Shown: one piece after another, positions 19,666 to 29,800 of the stretch
Position numbering within the stretch: the first letter of the stretch is position 1
Layout of the letters: each line of letters opens with the position of its first letter
Assembly (NCBI RefSeq): GCF_009601705.1
Contig: NZ_CP045687.1
Span: forward strand, 2,020,001 to 2,084,000
Source of the DNA: Sulfolobus sp. E5-1-F
GTDB lineage: Archaea > Thermoproteota > Thermoprotei_A > Sulfolobales > Sulfolobaceae
Reading direction: 5' to 3'
DNA length: 64,000 nt
Made by a program: the position numbers and the translations under genes
Notes under the pieces: model-generated
Databases searched by the model: none
What the model saw: only the letters and a program-made list of their open reading frames with translations
What the model was told of the DNA's origin: nothing

Positions 19666-20784
19666 TCAAATTACAAGTGTCTCGTTAATTAACTTATTTA
19701 ACTTAAATCTGGAAGGCGAGAAGATATCTATGAATTTATTCTTGATGTTATCCGCAATTAGATCAGCCATTATTTTTCCAGAGTATGGGGCAAACATCAT
19801 ACCGTGACCACTATAGCCTGCATCAATAAACAGACCTTCTGGCCAATCATCAGAATATCCCATAATTTGAGAACTATCTGGAGTCATCTCATAATAACCT
19901 GACCATCCTCTCAATATTCCTATGCCCTCTATTCCTTTTATTAATTGTCTTATACCTTTAAGAAATTTTATGGCATTAGATATAGATATTGTGAACTCCT
20001 CAAATTTATAGTCCCTTTTATCTTCTATTCCACCAATTATCTCTCCTTTTAGTGTCTGTGAGAAATAGATTTGAAGTTTAGAATTTATAATTAATGGTTC
20101 AATAAAATATTTTAAAGGTTCTGTTATATATATTTCTTTTTTCTCTGGAAATATAGGTACATTTATTCCAATACTGGATAGTATTTCATTACTCCACGCT
20201 CCTGCAGTAACTATAACCTTATTGCCATATACTTCTTTTCCGCTACTTAATTTTACGCCTTTTATTTTGTTGCCATCTTTTATTAGCGAGACCACTTTAT
20301 CATAAATCGTCGAAATCTTATCCTTGATTGAATAATAGTAACTATACAATATGTAATCATGATGAAATGCACCATCTTGAGGTGCTAAGTAGCATTGTCC
20401 TTCAAATTTTATGTAAGGTAATTGGTATTTACATTCTATAAATTTGCCTCCTATATTATATGAGCTCCAAAAACTATCTAGCTTTTTGAATAAACTATAC
20501 TCTTGTTCTTCGTTAATGATCCATAAATATCCAGTTCTTAATAATAATGAATTATACTCCAGTTCTTTCGACTGTTTCCTTAAATAATTTATCGCATTAA
20601 TGGCATACTCTACGTTTTCCTTACTGTAAAAATGATATCTATATCTAGATGCGTTCCTGCTGCTCGATCCATAACCAATTCTTTTCCACTCTATTAGTGT
20701 TATATCTTTTTTATCATAGCCCTTTTTTACTAGATGATATGCTAAACTCAAACCATGTGAACCAGCGCCAACGATAATTATCAT
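19666..20784 (-). CDS. FAD-dependent amine/amino-acid dehydrogenase, DAO-type subunit
   Basis: A 372-residue protein of the D-amino-acid oxidase/sarcosine oxidase beta family. It has an N-terminal GAGSHGLSLAYHLVKKG dinucleotide fold, IEWKRIGYGSSSRNASRYR covering the flavin, VTAGAWSNEI, LRGWSGYYEMTPDS and the C-terminal DAGYSGHGMMFAP. It follows immediately after the partner at 20785, so the two likely form one complex like heterotetrameric sarcosine oxidase or dye-linked proline dehydrogenases. The substrate is unknown: glycine-, proline- or sarcosine-like amines are all possible. Confidence 0.85.
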   Translation of the reverse strand: MIIIVGAGSHGLSLAYHLVKKGYDKKDITLIEWKRIGYGSSSRNASRYRYHFYSKENVEYAINAINYLRKQSKELEYNSLLLRTGYLWIINEEQEYSLFKKLDSFWSSYNIGGKFIECKYQLPYIKFEGQCYLAPQDGAFHHDYILYSYYYSIKDKISTIYDKVVSLIKDGNKIKGVKLSSGKEVYGNKVIVTAGAWSNEILSSIGINVPIFPEKKEIYITEPLKYFIEPLIINSKLQIYFSQTLKGEIIGGIEDKRDYKFEEFTISISNAIKFLKGIRQLIKGIEGIGILRGWSGYYEMTPDSSQIMGYSDDWPEGLFIDAGYSGHGMMFAPYSGKIMADLIADNIKNKFIDIFSPSRFKLNKLINETLVI

Positions 20785-22236
20785 TCAAATCACCATTCTA
20801 TATAATGGAGTTCTAAACGTTATGAGTTGCCTATCTCCTAGAAAACTTCCTAATGAATACGTGCATAACTTTCCTTGGCACTCACCTGTACCTAAACCTG
20901 TAATTCTTTTTATTTCTTCTACTTTGCTAAATCCTCTACTTATCTGTCTCTTTACTTCGTTTAGGGTAATATCTTCGCATTCGCATACGTATCCCTTACT
21001 TCCATAAATATATGGAGAGAAATTTCTTTTAGGTCCCTTATTCTGATAATAATCATAAATATATGTATAGTCCCTTAAATTATTTATGAATTCATCTAAG
21101 TATTTCTCATTAACAGCTATTTTGCCACTCAAAAATGAGGTATATTCATCTGAAATTCCACGCATTCCTCCAACTACGTAAACGTTTTCATAAGTCTTTC
21201 CCTCCATGGAATGTATTGGCATATAAAGATGGAAATACTCATTGAAATCGTATGAAATCCCAATATTGTATGAATGATCTATTTTTGGTTGCTTAATTAT
21301 TGCATAAACTAGCATATTTGAAGTAAATGTTCTTTCATCAGTTATTATCTTTATCATTCCACTTTTTTCCCTTTTCACTTGCAGGTTAGTACTCTTTATT
21401 ATTTCAATGCCCAGCTCATCTATTAATTCTCTGTAATATTTTGACAAAAACAATATACCATTATTGATTATAATTCTCTTTTCAACTTTAAATAGCGCTT
21501 TTATTATATCGTCACTATTTCCTAAAGCAACTATGTTCGTAATCTGATTTCCGTATCTTAAGTAAAGATTCTTTGATATTACACCAGGTACGTCATTTCC
21601 ATCAAATATTGGTGGAATGTATCTTCCTCCACTTGCTAAAAATATTCTTTTAGCCTTTATTATTAATATCTTGTTAGACGTAAGAAATCCTATTCCTTCA
21701 TCGAATTTACCTAGTAAAACTCCCTCTACAATTTTATCCTTATTTTCATTAATAATATTCTTTAATAACTTAGAGAATTCGTCTTTATTAGTTTGTGGTA
21801 ATGGATAAGGTATATAAGTATTCCATTCGATATTAGATGATACCAAGATCGTTTTCTCCATCTTATTTATTTCCGATAAGACCCCTAACCCAGAAGTTCC
21901 TCCTCCTATAATTAGATTCTGTACTTCAAGGAATTCCAGCTCTTTTTGACCATTATAGCTTGTTATTGTATCTGGTAAATTGATAAAGTGTTTAGAGTAA
22001 GTTTTTACTAGGTTTGGAAATGTTCGCAATAGTTTATTATGTAAGATACTGTTACTAACTGGTATCTCAATTTTTCTCGTATATTTGTTAATCTGTGAAC
22101 TATAACATAAGTCGATTCTTTTTCCGTTCTCTATTATCTCGTTATATGGTAAGCCTGGCTCACAATCTTTTATACTTCTAGGTCTTCTATGCCTTTTGCT
22201 TAGTACTATTGGCATATCCATTTTTGAAGACCTCAT
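20785..22236 (-). CDS. FAD/[2Fe-2S] dehydrogenase, SoxA/HcnB-type subunit
   Basis: A 483-residue protein. An N-terminal segment of about 105 residues (PRSIKDCEPGLPYNEIIENG) precedes a dinucleotide fold (NLIIGGGTSGLGVL). NAD(P)-reductase-like domains follow (IFLASGGRYIPPIF, VYVVGGMRGISDEY). The C-terminus has a BFD-like [2Fe-2S] site: YVCECEDITLNEV and GTGECQGKLC give four Cys. It lacks the aminomethyltransferase domain of true sarcosine oxidase alpha. The gene overlaps the upstream phosphodiesterase by 50 nt if it starts at ATG 22236; ATGs at 22221 and 22215 are alternatives. It is coupled with the DAO-type gene downstream. Confidence 0.82.
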   Translation of the reverse strand: MRSSKMDMPIVLSKRHRRPRSIKDCEPGLPYNEIIENGKRIDLCYSSQINKYTRKIEIPVSNSILHNKLLRTFPNLVKTYSKHFINLPDTITSYNGQKELEFLEVQNLIIGGGTSGLGVLSEINKMEKTILVSSNIEWNTYIPYPLPQTNKDEFSKLLKNIINENKDKIVEGVLLGKFDEGIGFLTSNKILIIKAKRIFLASGGRYIPPIFDGNDVPGVISKNLYLRYGNQITNIVALGNSDDIIKALFKVEKRIIINNGILFLSKYYRELIDELGIEIIKSTNLQVKREKSGMIKIITDERTFTSNMLVYAIIKQPKIDHSYNIGISYDFNEYFHLYMPIHSMEGKTYENVYVVGGMRGISDEYTSFLSGKIAVNEKYLDEFINNLRDYTYIYDYYQNKGPKRNFSPYIYGSKGYVCECEDITLNEVKRQISRGFSKVEEIKRITGLGTGECQGKLCTYSLGSFLGDRQLITFRTPLYRMVI

Positions 22237-23833
22237 TTATAATTTTCCCATCGGATTTATAATTTATTCCATAAAGTTTCAATATAGTAGGTGTAACGTC
22301 AACTATTTTCATGTCTATTCGTTTTTTGGTAAAATTTTTTCCATATAATATTATAATCCCGTTGATGTCATCATTTCTGTAATATCCATGGTCCGCAGTA
22401 GTCGTGTTGTAAGGAATGACGTTTTCAAATATTGTATTTTTTTCTATGTTGCTTGAGATGGAGTATTTTGGATTAACGCCATTGATTACTATATCGCCTT
22501 GTCTATCATTTGCTGGTGTCTCATTAGAATATATCACGGTAAATATTCTTTCTCCAGTTTCAGGATCTTCCAATCTTTCTAAGTTAATAGTTAAATATTT
22601 AATTAACTTATTGAATTCCTTTTTACTTACTATTCCAGATTTTTCCCTCTCTCTTAGATTAATTCTAATAATTCCTCCGCCACCATAATACGCCTTAGTT
22701 CTCTTCCAATCTATTTTCTTATTATCGACTATTTTTAGTACGTTAAGCTTTTCTAAAAATTTATTAAGATATAATCTCTTTTTGACCTTATTTATTCCAT
22801 GATCCGAACAAATAATTATATTATCAGCTAATTCAACATGCGCTTTCACAAAGTTATCTGCCATCTTATATACTTGGAAAATAAAATCTAATGACCTTGA
22901 ATCGTCTATACCATAAAGTAGGTGTTGTATATTATCTACTATTGGTAGGTATGTTATTGCGAAATCCCAATCTTCACGTTTAAGCAAAAATAACGAATAG
23001 TTATAGAAAAAATCATAGGCGAATTTTAAAGTTTCGAAGTATTCAGTGAAACTAATTATATTAGATTTTAGAGAAACATAATCACCATCTAGGACCATTC
23101 CATGTTTTTTAACAACGTTCTCCCATACTTCCTTTTGTAACTCTTGATTATTAGACCAATTAGGAATTAGAAAAGATATCGGTGTAAGATAAATACCATT
23201 ACTTAACCCCTTTAATCTAAACGTTCCCTCTATTTCCTTTCCTTTGCATCTCATCATTGCCTCAAGTGGAGATGTCCATTCATTTTGCCTCAAATTTAAT
23301 GATAAGATATTATTCTTAATATCAGTTATTTTTATAGTATATTCCCCATTATTATTTTCAATACTAAAATTAACGCCGTTTATATTTGTATTGCCAATAT
23401 CGAGAAAAGCTCCATCACTGCACTCTTTAATTTTTGACTTATAGGGATCAAATAACGTAAGATTTTTTAGTTTCCATTTATCGGGTAAAGCTTGCGGTGC
23501 TGAAGTCACTATTACTTTATACTCTTTCTTCGCTAAAAGATACCATATTGGATCAACCTTTAATGGTATACTACTATGTGCAGATAGTGGTTTACTTAGA
23601 CTATAGCCTTTTATGAAGATCTTGGTGGAAGTTATTCCATGATTTACTGGTAAGAATCCTGTAAACAAAGACGCCAATGCTACTGGTGTTATTGATGGGA
23701 AAACGCTCTCTAGTTTACCAAAGCTACCATTCTCAACAAGATTATTCATAGTATCCAAATTATATCTAAATTGATTAAAAACGGAATAACTAACTCCATC
23801 AATGACTATTAGTAGTGTCTTCAAATTACGCAC
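22187..23833 (-). CDS. Alkaline-phosphatase superfamily phosphodiesterase (type I phosphodiesterase/nucleotide pyrophosphatase)
   Basis: A 548-residue protein. The first metal Asp is in LLIVIDGVSY and the Thr/Ser nucleophile region is FPSITPVALASLFTG. Later ligands are ITYLPIVDNIQHLL, ICSDHGINKV and TTADHGYYR. No signal peptide is visible, so it is probably cytosolic. The substrate is unknown (nucleotide, phospholipid or other diester). The start is GTG 23833, directly after the stop of the 85-residue protein. It continues the minus-strand series beginning with the haem genes. Confidence 0.85.
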   Translation of the reverse strand: MRNLKTLLIVIDGVSYSVFNQFRYNLDTMNNLVENGSFGKLESVFPSITPVALASLFTGFLPVNHGITSTKIFIKGYSLSKPLSAHSSIPLKVDPIWYLLAKKEYKVIVTSAPQALPDKWKLKNLTLFDPYKSKIKECSDGAFLDIGNTNINGVNFSIENNNGEYTIKITDIKNNILSLNLRQNEWTSPLEAMMRCKGKEIEGTFRLKGLSNGIYLTPISFLIPNWSNNQELQKEVWENVVKKHGMVLDGDYVSLKSNIISFTEYFETLKFAYDFFYNYSLFLLKREDWDFAITYLPIVDNIQHLLYGIDDSRSLDFIFQVYKMADNFVKAHVELADNIIICSDHGINKVKKRLYLNKFLEKLNVLKIVDNKKIDWKRTKAYYGGGGIIRINLREREKSGIVSKKEFNKLIKYLTINLERLEDPETGERIFTVIYSNETPANDRQGDIVINGVNPKYSISSNIEKNTIFENVIPYNTTTADHGYYRNDDINGIIILYGKNFTKKRIDMKIVDVTPTILKLYGINYKSDGKIINEVFKNGYANSTKQKA

Positions 23834-24091
23834 CTATTCTTTGTATATTTTCTTTTCTAAGTCTTTTCTTATATTTTTCGGAGAAATCATATTAATATGA
23901 GATCTTTTTAAATTACCTTTTTTATCGAAACTTATCGCGAATTCATAAATACCTATTTGATTTTCATATTCACCGAACACATCGAATCTATCTTTAAAGC
24001 TCTGATAATACTTAATTTGGAGACTATTATCAATTATCGTATTATCGATCTTTTTAAGAACTTTAAGCGTTAAATCTTTAATTTCGTCCAT
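23834..24091 (-). CDS. Small conserved hypothetical protein after hemD
   Basis: An 85-residue polar protein with a helix-strand pattern: MDEIKDLTLKVLKKID as a helix, then strands QIGIYEFAISFDKKG and SHINMISP. There are no Cys, membrane segments or known motif. It lies 1 nt after hemD and directly against the phosphodiesterase start, so it is certainly co-transcribed. Function unknown. Confidence 0.7.
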   Translation of the reverse strand: MDEIKDLTLKVLKKIDNTIIDNSLQIKYYQSFKDRFDVFGEYENQIGIYEFAISFDKKGNLKRSHINMISPKNIRKDLEKKIYKE

Positions 24092-24092
24092 T

Positions 24093-24788
24093 TCATTTCA
24101 TCTCCACCAGAATAGTTTCTATGATGCCTTTGATAGAATGTGTTTTACTTTCTATTATTTTTACCTCATTATTAACTCGTTTCAAAGTTTCTGTCGTCAT
24201 TGGACCTATACTATAAACTATAATTTTACACTCTCTACCAATATAAGGACCAATTAGTCTTGCCATCAATGAGCTAGTAAATGCTATGGCATCAACTTTA
24301 CATTTAGCTAAAATTTCTAACACCCTATCTACATTATCTCTGATTATTTCTGAGTCATACACATAAATCTCATCATATTTAATTTTGCTAGTAAGAAGAT
24401 TTCTCATATCTTCAGAAGCTTTTTTACTCCTTATGCCGAGTACACTACTTATCTTATCTTCCAAGATTCTTTTAGCTAGTTCTACACTTGTAAATTTCCC
24501 TGGAGTTATTGGATTAATTTCGTACATTTTAATTAACAACTCTGAAGTTTCTTCTCCTATAGCATATATCTTATGATTTTTAAGGAGATAATGTTCTTTA
24601 AAACAAATAACTGAATTTCTGCTTGTAAATGCAAGGGCCTCATAATCGTAGTTAGGTATTGAATATGGGATACATTTTATTTTAAAAATGGGTATGTTTA
24701 GAACCTCAATCCCATTTTTCTGAAGTATCATAAGCTTTTCATTGAGTTCTACATCTTCGTTATCAGGCCTAAGGAATAACACTCTCAT
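24093..24788 (-). CDS. hemD: Uroporphyrinogen-III synthase
   Basis: A 231-residue two-lobed protein, poorly conserved as usual for HemD. It starts [15 protein letters not shown], and has the segment [24 protein letters not shown], then [14 protein letters not shown] and [14 protein letters not shown], which are the HemD-type strand-turn motifs. It cyclises hydroxymethylbilane with inversion of ring D. It overlaps hemC by 20 nt, and position in the pathway operon raises confidence. Confidence 0.9.
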   Translation of the reverse strand: MRVLFLRPDNEDVELNEKLMILQKNGIEVLNIPIFKIKCIPYSIPNYDYEALAFTSRNSVICFKEHYLLKNHKIYAIGEETSELLIKMYEINPITPGKFTSVELAKRILEDKISSVLGIRSKKASEDMRNLLTSKIKYDEIYVYDSEIIRDNVDRVLEILAKCKVDAIAFTSSLMARLIGPYIGRECKIIVYSIGPMTTETLKRVNNEVKIIESKTHSIKGIIETILVEMK

Positions 24789-25650
24789 TCTTCATCTCCT
24801 TCTTTAATAACACGCCTAGTTCAGATCCTATAGCATATGGATCTCCTGGCTTGCTAATAGATACAGTAATTTTTTTCTTTCCATTGCTATAACTCGCAAT
24901 ACCATATAACTCTTTTCCTTCTTTCTTAAACAATACGCCAATTGGAGAATGACATCCACCTCCTACTAAGCTAATTACCGCTCGCTCTGCTAATGCCTCA
25001 TCCAACGTATCTTTATGGTTAATTTCTTCGAATATCTCTTTTATCTTCTCATCTTTTTTTCTTCCAAGCGCTACTATAATACCTTGATTTGCTTCTGGAG
25101 TAAAATCGTAGACATTAAGTCTGTGATAGTTTATACTTATATTAAGCCTTTTTAAGGAGGCCTCGGCTAAAATTAAACCTTGATATTCTTTTGAGAGATA
25201 TTTTCTTATTCTAGTATCTACGTTTCCTCTAATATCTTTTATATTTATTTCTGGCTTGATGTATTTAAGGAAGTTTTTTCTTCTTATGCTACTGGTACCT
25301 ATAGTAATATTTGAATCTAACTTATCTAAATTTTTCTCTGCAATCAATATATCAAAGGGAGGATCTCTTTCCAGTACCGCAAATATTTCAAGATTAGGAT
25401 TTATTTCTGATAAAATATCTTTCATACTATGCACTGCAATGTCGGCTTTTCCCTCTAATACAGCTTCATTAACTTCTTTTTCAAAAACTCCTTTCCCTAA
25501 CTTACTTAAGGGTTCATTAGAAAATAAATCGGCTTTCGTCTTTATTTCTATCATTTCGTATTCTATTCCAATTTTCCCTAATTTTTCACCTATCATATCA
25601 ACCTGTATTCTACTTAGTTTACTTCCTCTTGCGGCTATTCGGATTTTCAA
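24769..25650 (-). CDS. hemC: Porphobilinogen deaminase (hydroxymethylbilane synthase)
   Basis: A 293-residue enzyme joining four porphobilinogens. Motifs are [51 protein letters not shown] and [13 protein letters not shown] with the cofactor-bearing Cys. The start is TTG 25650, overlapping the hemL stop as TTGA. It also overlaps hemD by 20 nt. Confidence 0.97.
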   Translation of the reverse strand: MKIRIAARGSKLSRIQVDMIGEKLGKIGIEYEMIEIKTKADLFSNEPLSKLGKGVFEKEVNEAVLEGKADIAVHSMKDILSEINPNLEIFAVLERDPPFDILIAEKNLDKLDSNITIGTSSIRRKNFLKYIKPEINIKDIRGNVDTRIRKYLSKEYQGLILAEASLKRLNISINYHRLNVYDFTPEANQGIIVALGRKKDEKIKEIFEEINHKDTLDEALAERAVISLVGGGCHSPIGVLFKKEGKELYGIASYSNGKKKITVSISKPGDPYAIGSELGVLLKKEMKNESVIP

Positions 25651-26927
25651 CTTAGTTCGCCTATTACTTTCACAAGTTTATCGATAGTATCGTTAATTAC
25701 ATCGTCTTTGTGTGAAGCTGAAGTGAAAATCGTCTCATATTGACTTGGCGGAATGAAGACTCCCTCCTTTAATAATCTTTCATGAAACCTTATGTAATAC
25801 TCCTTATCAGCCCTTTTAGCATCTGAATAATTTCTAACCTTGTCTATTCCGAAAAATACTTGAAACATACTTCCAACATGATTTATTGTATGCTTTATTT
25901 TTAGTAATCTTTCTAATTCCTCTACGAGAGTCTTAGCGGCTTTGTTTGCAATATTATATGGGTATTCTTTTTCAAGTTCTTCTATCGTGGCAATTCCAGC
26001 GATCATGGATATGGGGTTGGCGTTAAATGTACCAGCATTAAATACTTTACCAGCAGGTGTAAGGTTATCGATAATTTCAGCTTTGCCTGCTACTGCGCCT
26101 ATAGGGAAACCACCACCTATAATTTTACCTAGTGTTGTTATGTCTGGATAAATTTGATAGTAAGCCTGTGCTCCACCTATATCGACCCTAAAACCAGTTA
26201 TAACTTCATCGAAGATTAATAATGAATTGTAGGACTTTGTAAGTTCTCTTACTCCAGATAAGAAGTCCTTATCAGGTAAGATTACACCAGCATTGCCCAT
26301 GATAGGCTCTAAGATTACTGTAGCAATTTCCTCACTTCTTAATTTTTTATCTACGCAATCGAGATCATTAAACTCACATACTTCTACTGTTTTTATTATT
26401 TCCGTAGGAACACCTTCAGAAGTTGCAACGTTATACTCAGTAGCAGCACTTCCAGCTTCCACAAGTGCATAATCGTGAGCTCCGTGATAATTTCCGCTAA
26501 ACTTCAATATTTTGCTTCTTTTTGTATAGCCTCTAGCTAACCTCATAGCTGTCATTGTAGCCTCAGTTCCACTATTCACAAATCTTATTTTCTGAGCTGA
26601 TGGTATATGCGAGCTAATTTTTTTAGCTAATTCTATTTCTAATTTATTAGGAGTTCCGAAAAGCCAACCTTTTTCTAATTGTTCAATTATTTTCCTCTTT
26701 ACGGATTCCGGAGAGTGACCTAAAATTAGCGGTCCGTAACCCAATACATAGTCAATGAACTTTTTACCATCGACTGTGTAAATATAGGCTCCTATCCCCC
26801 TCTCTACATAAAATGGGAATGGTTTGACTGCTGCTCTAACCGGACTATTTACTCCTCCTGCAAATAATTGCTTAGCTTGAGTCCACAGTTCCTCACTATT
26901 CAAAATGGTACACCTTCCTTTAGCCAT
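25647..26927 (-). CDS. hemL: Glutamate-1-semialdehyde 2,1-aminomutase
   Basis: A 426-residue PLP enzyme making 5-aminolevulinate. Motifs are [51 protein letters not shown] and the PLP Lys in [18 protein letters not shown], then [14 protein letters not shown] 26927 gives a 28-nt overlap with hemB. TTG 26903 would start MNSEELWTQ, overlap the hemB stop as TTGA, and sit 7 nt after AAGGTG. Given the TTGA start of the next gene, the TTG is a serious alternative. Confidence 0.97.
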   Translation of the reverse strand: MAKGRCTILNSEELWTQAKQLFAGGVNSPVRAAVKPFPFYVERGIGAYIYTVDGKKFIDYVLGYGPLILGHSPESVKRKIIEQLEKGWLFGTPNKLEIELAKKISSHIPSAQKIRFVNSGTEATMTAMRLARGYTKRSKILKFSGNYHGAHDYALVEAGSAATEYNVATSEGVPTEIIKTVEVCEFNDLDCVDKKLRSEEIATVILEPIMGNAGVILPDKDFLSGVRELTKSYNSLLIFDEVITGFRVDIGGAQAYYQIYPDITTLGKIIGGGFPIGAVAGKAEIIDNLTPAGKVFNAGTFNANPISMIAGIATIEELEKEYPYNIANKAAKTLVEELERLLKIKHTINHVGSMFQVFFGIDKVRNYSDAKRADKEYYIRFHERLLKEGVFIPPSQYETIFTSASHKDDVINDTIDKLVKVIGELS

Positions 26928-27910
26928 CTTGCGATATCGTTAGCATAATAAGTGATAATTAAATCAGCTCCTGCTCTTTTTATTGCGGTAGTGATTTCCA
27001 ATACTGCGGTCTTTTCATCTATCCATCCATTAATTGCTGCAGCTTTTATCATGCTATATTCGCCACTAACATGATATGCAGCTAGAGGATATTCTGGGAA
27101 ATGATCTTTTACTAACCTTATTACATCTAAATATGTGTGCGCAGGTTTTACCATTAGAATATCAGCGCCTTCCTCTATATCTAATCTAGCTTCTTTTAAT
27201 GCTTCAAATCCATTCCTAGGATCCATCTGATACCCTCTCCTATCTCCAAACGCCGGTTTAGAGTAAGCTGCGTCTCTAAAAGGACCATACATTACTGAAG
27301 CGTACTTTACACTATATGACATTATTAATGTATCGTTGTAACCAGCTTCATCAAGCGTATCTCTTATGGCCTTAACCACACCATCCATCATGCTTGATGG
27401 GGCTATAATATCTGCTCCAGCTTCAGCTTGGCTTAACGCGATCTTTGCATGAATTTTTAGGCTTTCGTCATTATCTATTACATAACACCCATTATTGTAT
27501 TTAACAAGGCCGCAATGGCCATGAGATGTATATTCATCAGTACATTCGTCGGTGATTACTATAATCTTATCTTTAAAACTATCTTTTATTATTTTAACCG
27601 CTCTCTGTATTATACCATTTTTATCATAGGCTGAGGATGCTATATCATCTTTATAAGATGGAATTCCAAACAGTATGACACTACGGATACCATTTTCATA
27701 GCTTTCTTGTACATAATTGATTAACTTATCATTTGGTGGATATCTATATACTCCCGGCATTGAAGGAATTTGCTCTGGCTCATTTATACTTTCCTTTATA
27801 AATATTGGAAGTACTAAATCGTTTTGAGAAAGAGTCGTTTCAGCTACTAGATCCCTTACTAATTTAGTTTTCCTTAATCTTCTTGGTCTCAAAACTGGGA
27901 ATGTTACCAT
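26900..27910 (-). CDS. hemB: 5-aminolevulinate dehydratase (porphobilinogen synthase)
   Basis: A 336-residue TIM barrel condensing two aminolevulinates. The Schiff-base lysines are in [19 protein letters not shown] and [14 protein letters not shown]. The metal loop reads [17 protein letters not shown]: two of the three zinc Cys are present and the middle one is Asp, so metal use may differ from the classic three-Cys zinc enzyme (inference). ATG 27910 overlaps hemA by 47 nt. Confidence 0.97.
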   Translation of the reverse strand: MVTFPVLRPRRLRKTKLVRDLVAETTLSQNDLVLPIFIKESINEPEQIPSMPGVYRYPPNDKLINYVQESYENGIRSVILFGIPSYKDDIASSAYDKNGIIQRAVKIIKDSFKDKIIVITDECTDEYTSHGHCGLVKYNNGCYVIDNDESLKIHAKIALSQAEAGADIIAPSSMMDGVVKAIRDTLDEAGYNDTLIMSYSVKYASVMYGPFRDAAYSKPAFGDRRGYQMDPRNGFEALKEARLDIEEGADILMVKPAHTYLDVIRLVKDHFPEYPLAAYHVSGEYSMIKAAAINGWIDEKTAVLEITTAIKRAGADLIITYYANDIARWLKEGVPF

Positions 27911-29120
27911 CTTTAAAAATATCGATTAGAAAGTTAATGTAGTTGATTGCATCTTTCTCGTTAAATATTAGAGATCTTACATTATCAAAAAGGGGTTGGA
28001 AAGACTTTTTAATTATTGATCTTGTCATTAAATCTAATATTTCCTTAACCTGTTGATTGTTTATTCCAAGTTTTTCAAGTTCTTTATAGGCTTTTAGAAT
28101 TTCATTTTCTCTTATACTTTCTACACGATTCATTATTTTTGACATAAATTCGCTATAGATTTCTTTTTTGTAATCATATATCAATTCATTTATCGCATCT
28201 TCTACGAATTTATTAATTTTAGTTAACTCCTCTTCTCTAGTTTTAAAGTTAAGTTTTGATATTCTTTCTAATTCTTCCAAGGTAATTACATTATTCCCAG
28301 TAAATAAGGGAGGGACAGTTATATCGACAATTAATGTGTTCCACTTGTTTTCCAGTCTGAGATTCTCATGATAAATTGAGATAAAAGCAATATCGAAGTT
28401 ACCTAGCTTGTCTAAATCTAATTTTTCATAATTGTAGCCAAATTTTAGGGCAAGTTGTTTTGCTTTTTCTACTGTTCTATTCATAATGGTAACATTTTTG
28501 ACATCTTCATTATATAGCATATTAGCTATTTTCTGTCCCATTTCACCAGCGCCTACTATTACAATTTTTCTATCACGGAAATCATTAAATCGCTTTTTAG
28601 CCTCATCAATAGCAAGAGAATATATACCAATTTTTCCCTTGGAAATACTAGTCTCTTCTCTGACTTTTCTACCTATTTTAATTGCCCTTTCAAAGAGTAT
28701 TTGCAGATATTTTCCACTAAATCCTAATTTCTTAAACATGTCAATAGTTGATCTAATTTGAGATAAGATTTCATACTCTCCAATAGACAAAGAATCAGCA
28801 CCACTGGCTACTAGAAATAGATGTTTTATACTATCTTTACCGCAGAGAACTCTAGCTTGATTCCCAATTGGCTCATTATGTACATTATTTAAATATTGGA
28901 TTATTTTATTAATTTCATTTATTGTATTTGTATCTGAATATAAGTATATCTCAACTCTATTACATGTTTGTAGAACAGCAAATTCAGCATTGACTAATTG
29001 TTTTAGGGACTTTATTTCCGTTTCTCTAAAATAATATAAGTGAAGATTACTTATCCCTATAGTTTTGTACGTGAATAAGATTGAACAATAGTTTTGTAGT
29101 AATTCCTCATTGCTTGTCAT
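27864..29120 (-). CDS. hemA: Glutamyl-tRNA reductase
   Basis: A 418-residue enzyme reducing glutamyl-tRNA to the semialdehyde, the first step of C5 haem synthesis. Motifs are [15 protein letters not shown] with the nucleophile Cys, [38 protein letters not shown] and [15 protein letters not shown] for NADPH. A helical dimerisation tail follows. It begins 14 nt inside the Met8-like gene. It feeds hemL encoded two genes downstream. Confidence 0.97.
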   Translation of the reverse strand: MTSNEELLQNYCSILFTYKTIGISNLHLYYFRETEIKSLKQLVNAEFAVLQTCNRVEIYLYSDTNTINEINKIIQYLNNVHNEPIGNQARVLCGKDSIKHLFLVASGADSLSIGEYEILSQIRSTIDMFKKLGFSGKYLQILFERAIKIGRKVREETSISKGKIGIYSLAIDEAKKRFNDFRDRKIVIVGAGEMGQKIANMLYNEDVKNVTIMNRTVEKAKQLALKFGYNYEKLDLDKLGNFDIAFISIYHENLRLENKWNTLIVDITVPPLFTGNNVITLEELERISKLNFKTREEELTKINKFVEDAINELIYDYKKEIYSEFMSKIMNRVESIRENEILKAYKELEKLGINNQQVKEILDLMTRSIIKKSFQPLFDNVRSLIFNEKDAINYINFLIDIFKDGNIPSFETKKIKEN

Positions 29121-29754
29121 TAATTATCTCCTCCGCTCTATATAAGGCTTTTTCTATTAATCCATTAGTAGCATAATATCGGAATTTTTCATCATTATAT
29201 ATTTTATGATAAAAGGAATATCTAACAGATGGATCGACTACTTTCTTCTTTAATATGGTTTTTACACCATACATTGCATTTAATAAATTTCTAGTTTCTG
29301 GACTATTAGCAATACTGGTTATTTTAGATAGGATCTCTTTAGCTAGAATACTAGATTTCCCTTTAGTAGTTATAGCTATTTCTAGATCATTATCAGAATA
29401 GAATATTGGAACTATAAAGTTAGAGTTTTCTGGATTAGTAGGATTATTACAAAGTTTTCTTAAATTTTTAGCTATATTACAAAGTTTCTCATTGAGCTCA
29501 AAATTATTCGTACAAGTTAAAATTATATCGTATTTTTCTAGTACATTTCTATCAATATTATTTGCATCTTCTTTAATTAATTTTATATCTGAGTTGAGAA
29601 GATCTTGGGAAAAATCCAAACTTATAACAGATACATCAGCTCCATATTTTTTAAAAGCTAATGCTCTTTTTGTACCTACTTTGCCTCCCCCGATCACAAG
29701 TACACGAAAATTAGAAAGATCTATAAAAATTGGATAATAATCCTTTGTGATCAC
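29107..29754 (-). CDS. Met8/CysG-N-like precorrin-2 dehydrogenase family protein
   Basis: A 215-residue protein. The Rossmann N-terminus is [19 protein letters not shown], then [36 protein letters not shown] with SILAKEI matches the siroheme synthase central domain. The stretch normally read as N-V-x-D-D-x-x-x-C-x-F is [11 protein letters not shown] here, so the Asp proposed as catalytic in Met8p/CysG seems replaced. It may retain only dehydrogenase-like or other activity. GTG 29754 is the start. It heads the haem operon, with a TATA-like AAACTTAAAG about 30 nt upstream. Confidence 0.82.
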   Translation of the reverse strand: MITKDYYPIFIDLSNFRVLVIGGGKVGTKRALAFKKYGADVSVISLDFSQDLLNSDIKLIKEDANNIDRNVLEKYDIILTCTNNFELNEKLCNIAKNLRKLCNNPTNPENSNFIVPIFYSDNDLEIAITTKGKSSILAKEILSKITSIANSPETRNLLNAMYGVKTILKKKVVDPSVRYSFYHKIYNDEKFRYYATNGLIEKALYRAEEIINDKQ

Positions 29755-29800
29755 AAGGTAGTAGATATAAGTAGATAACTTTAAGTTTAACTTTAAACTT

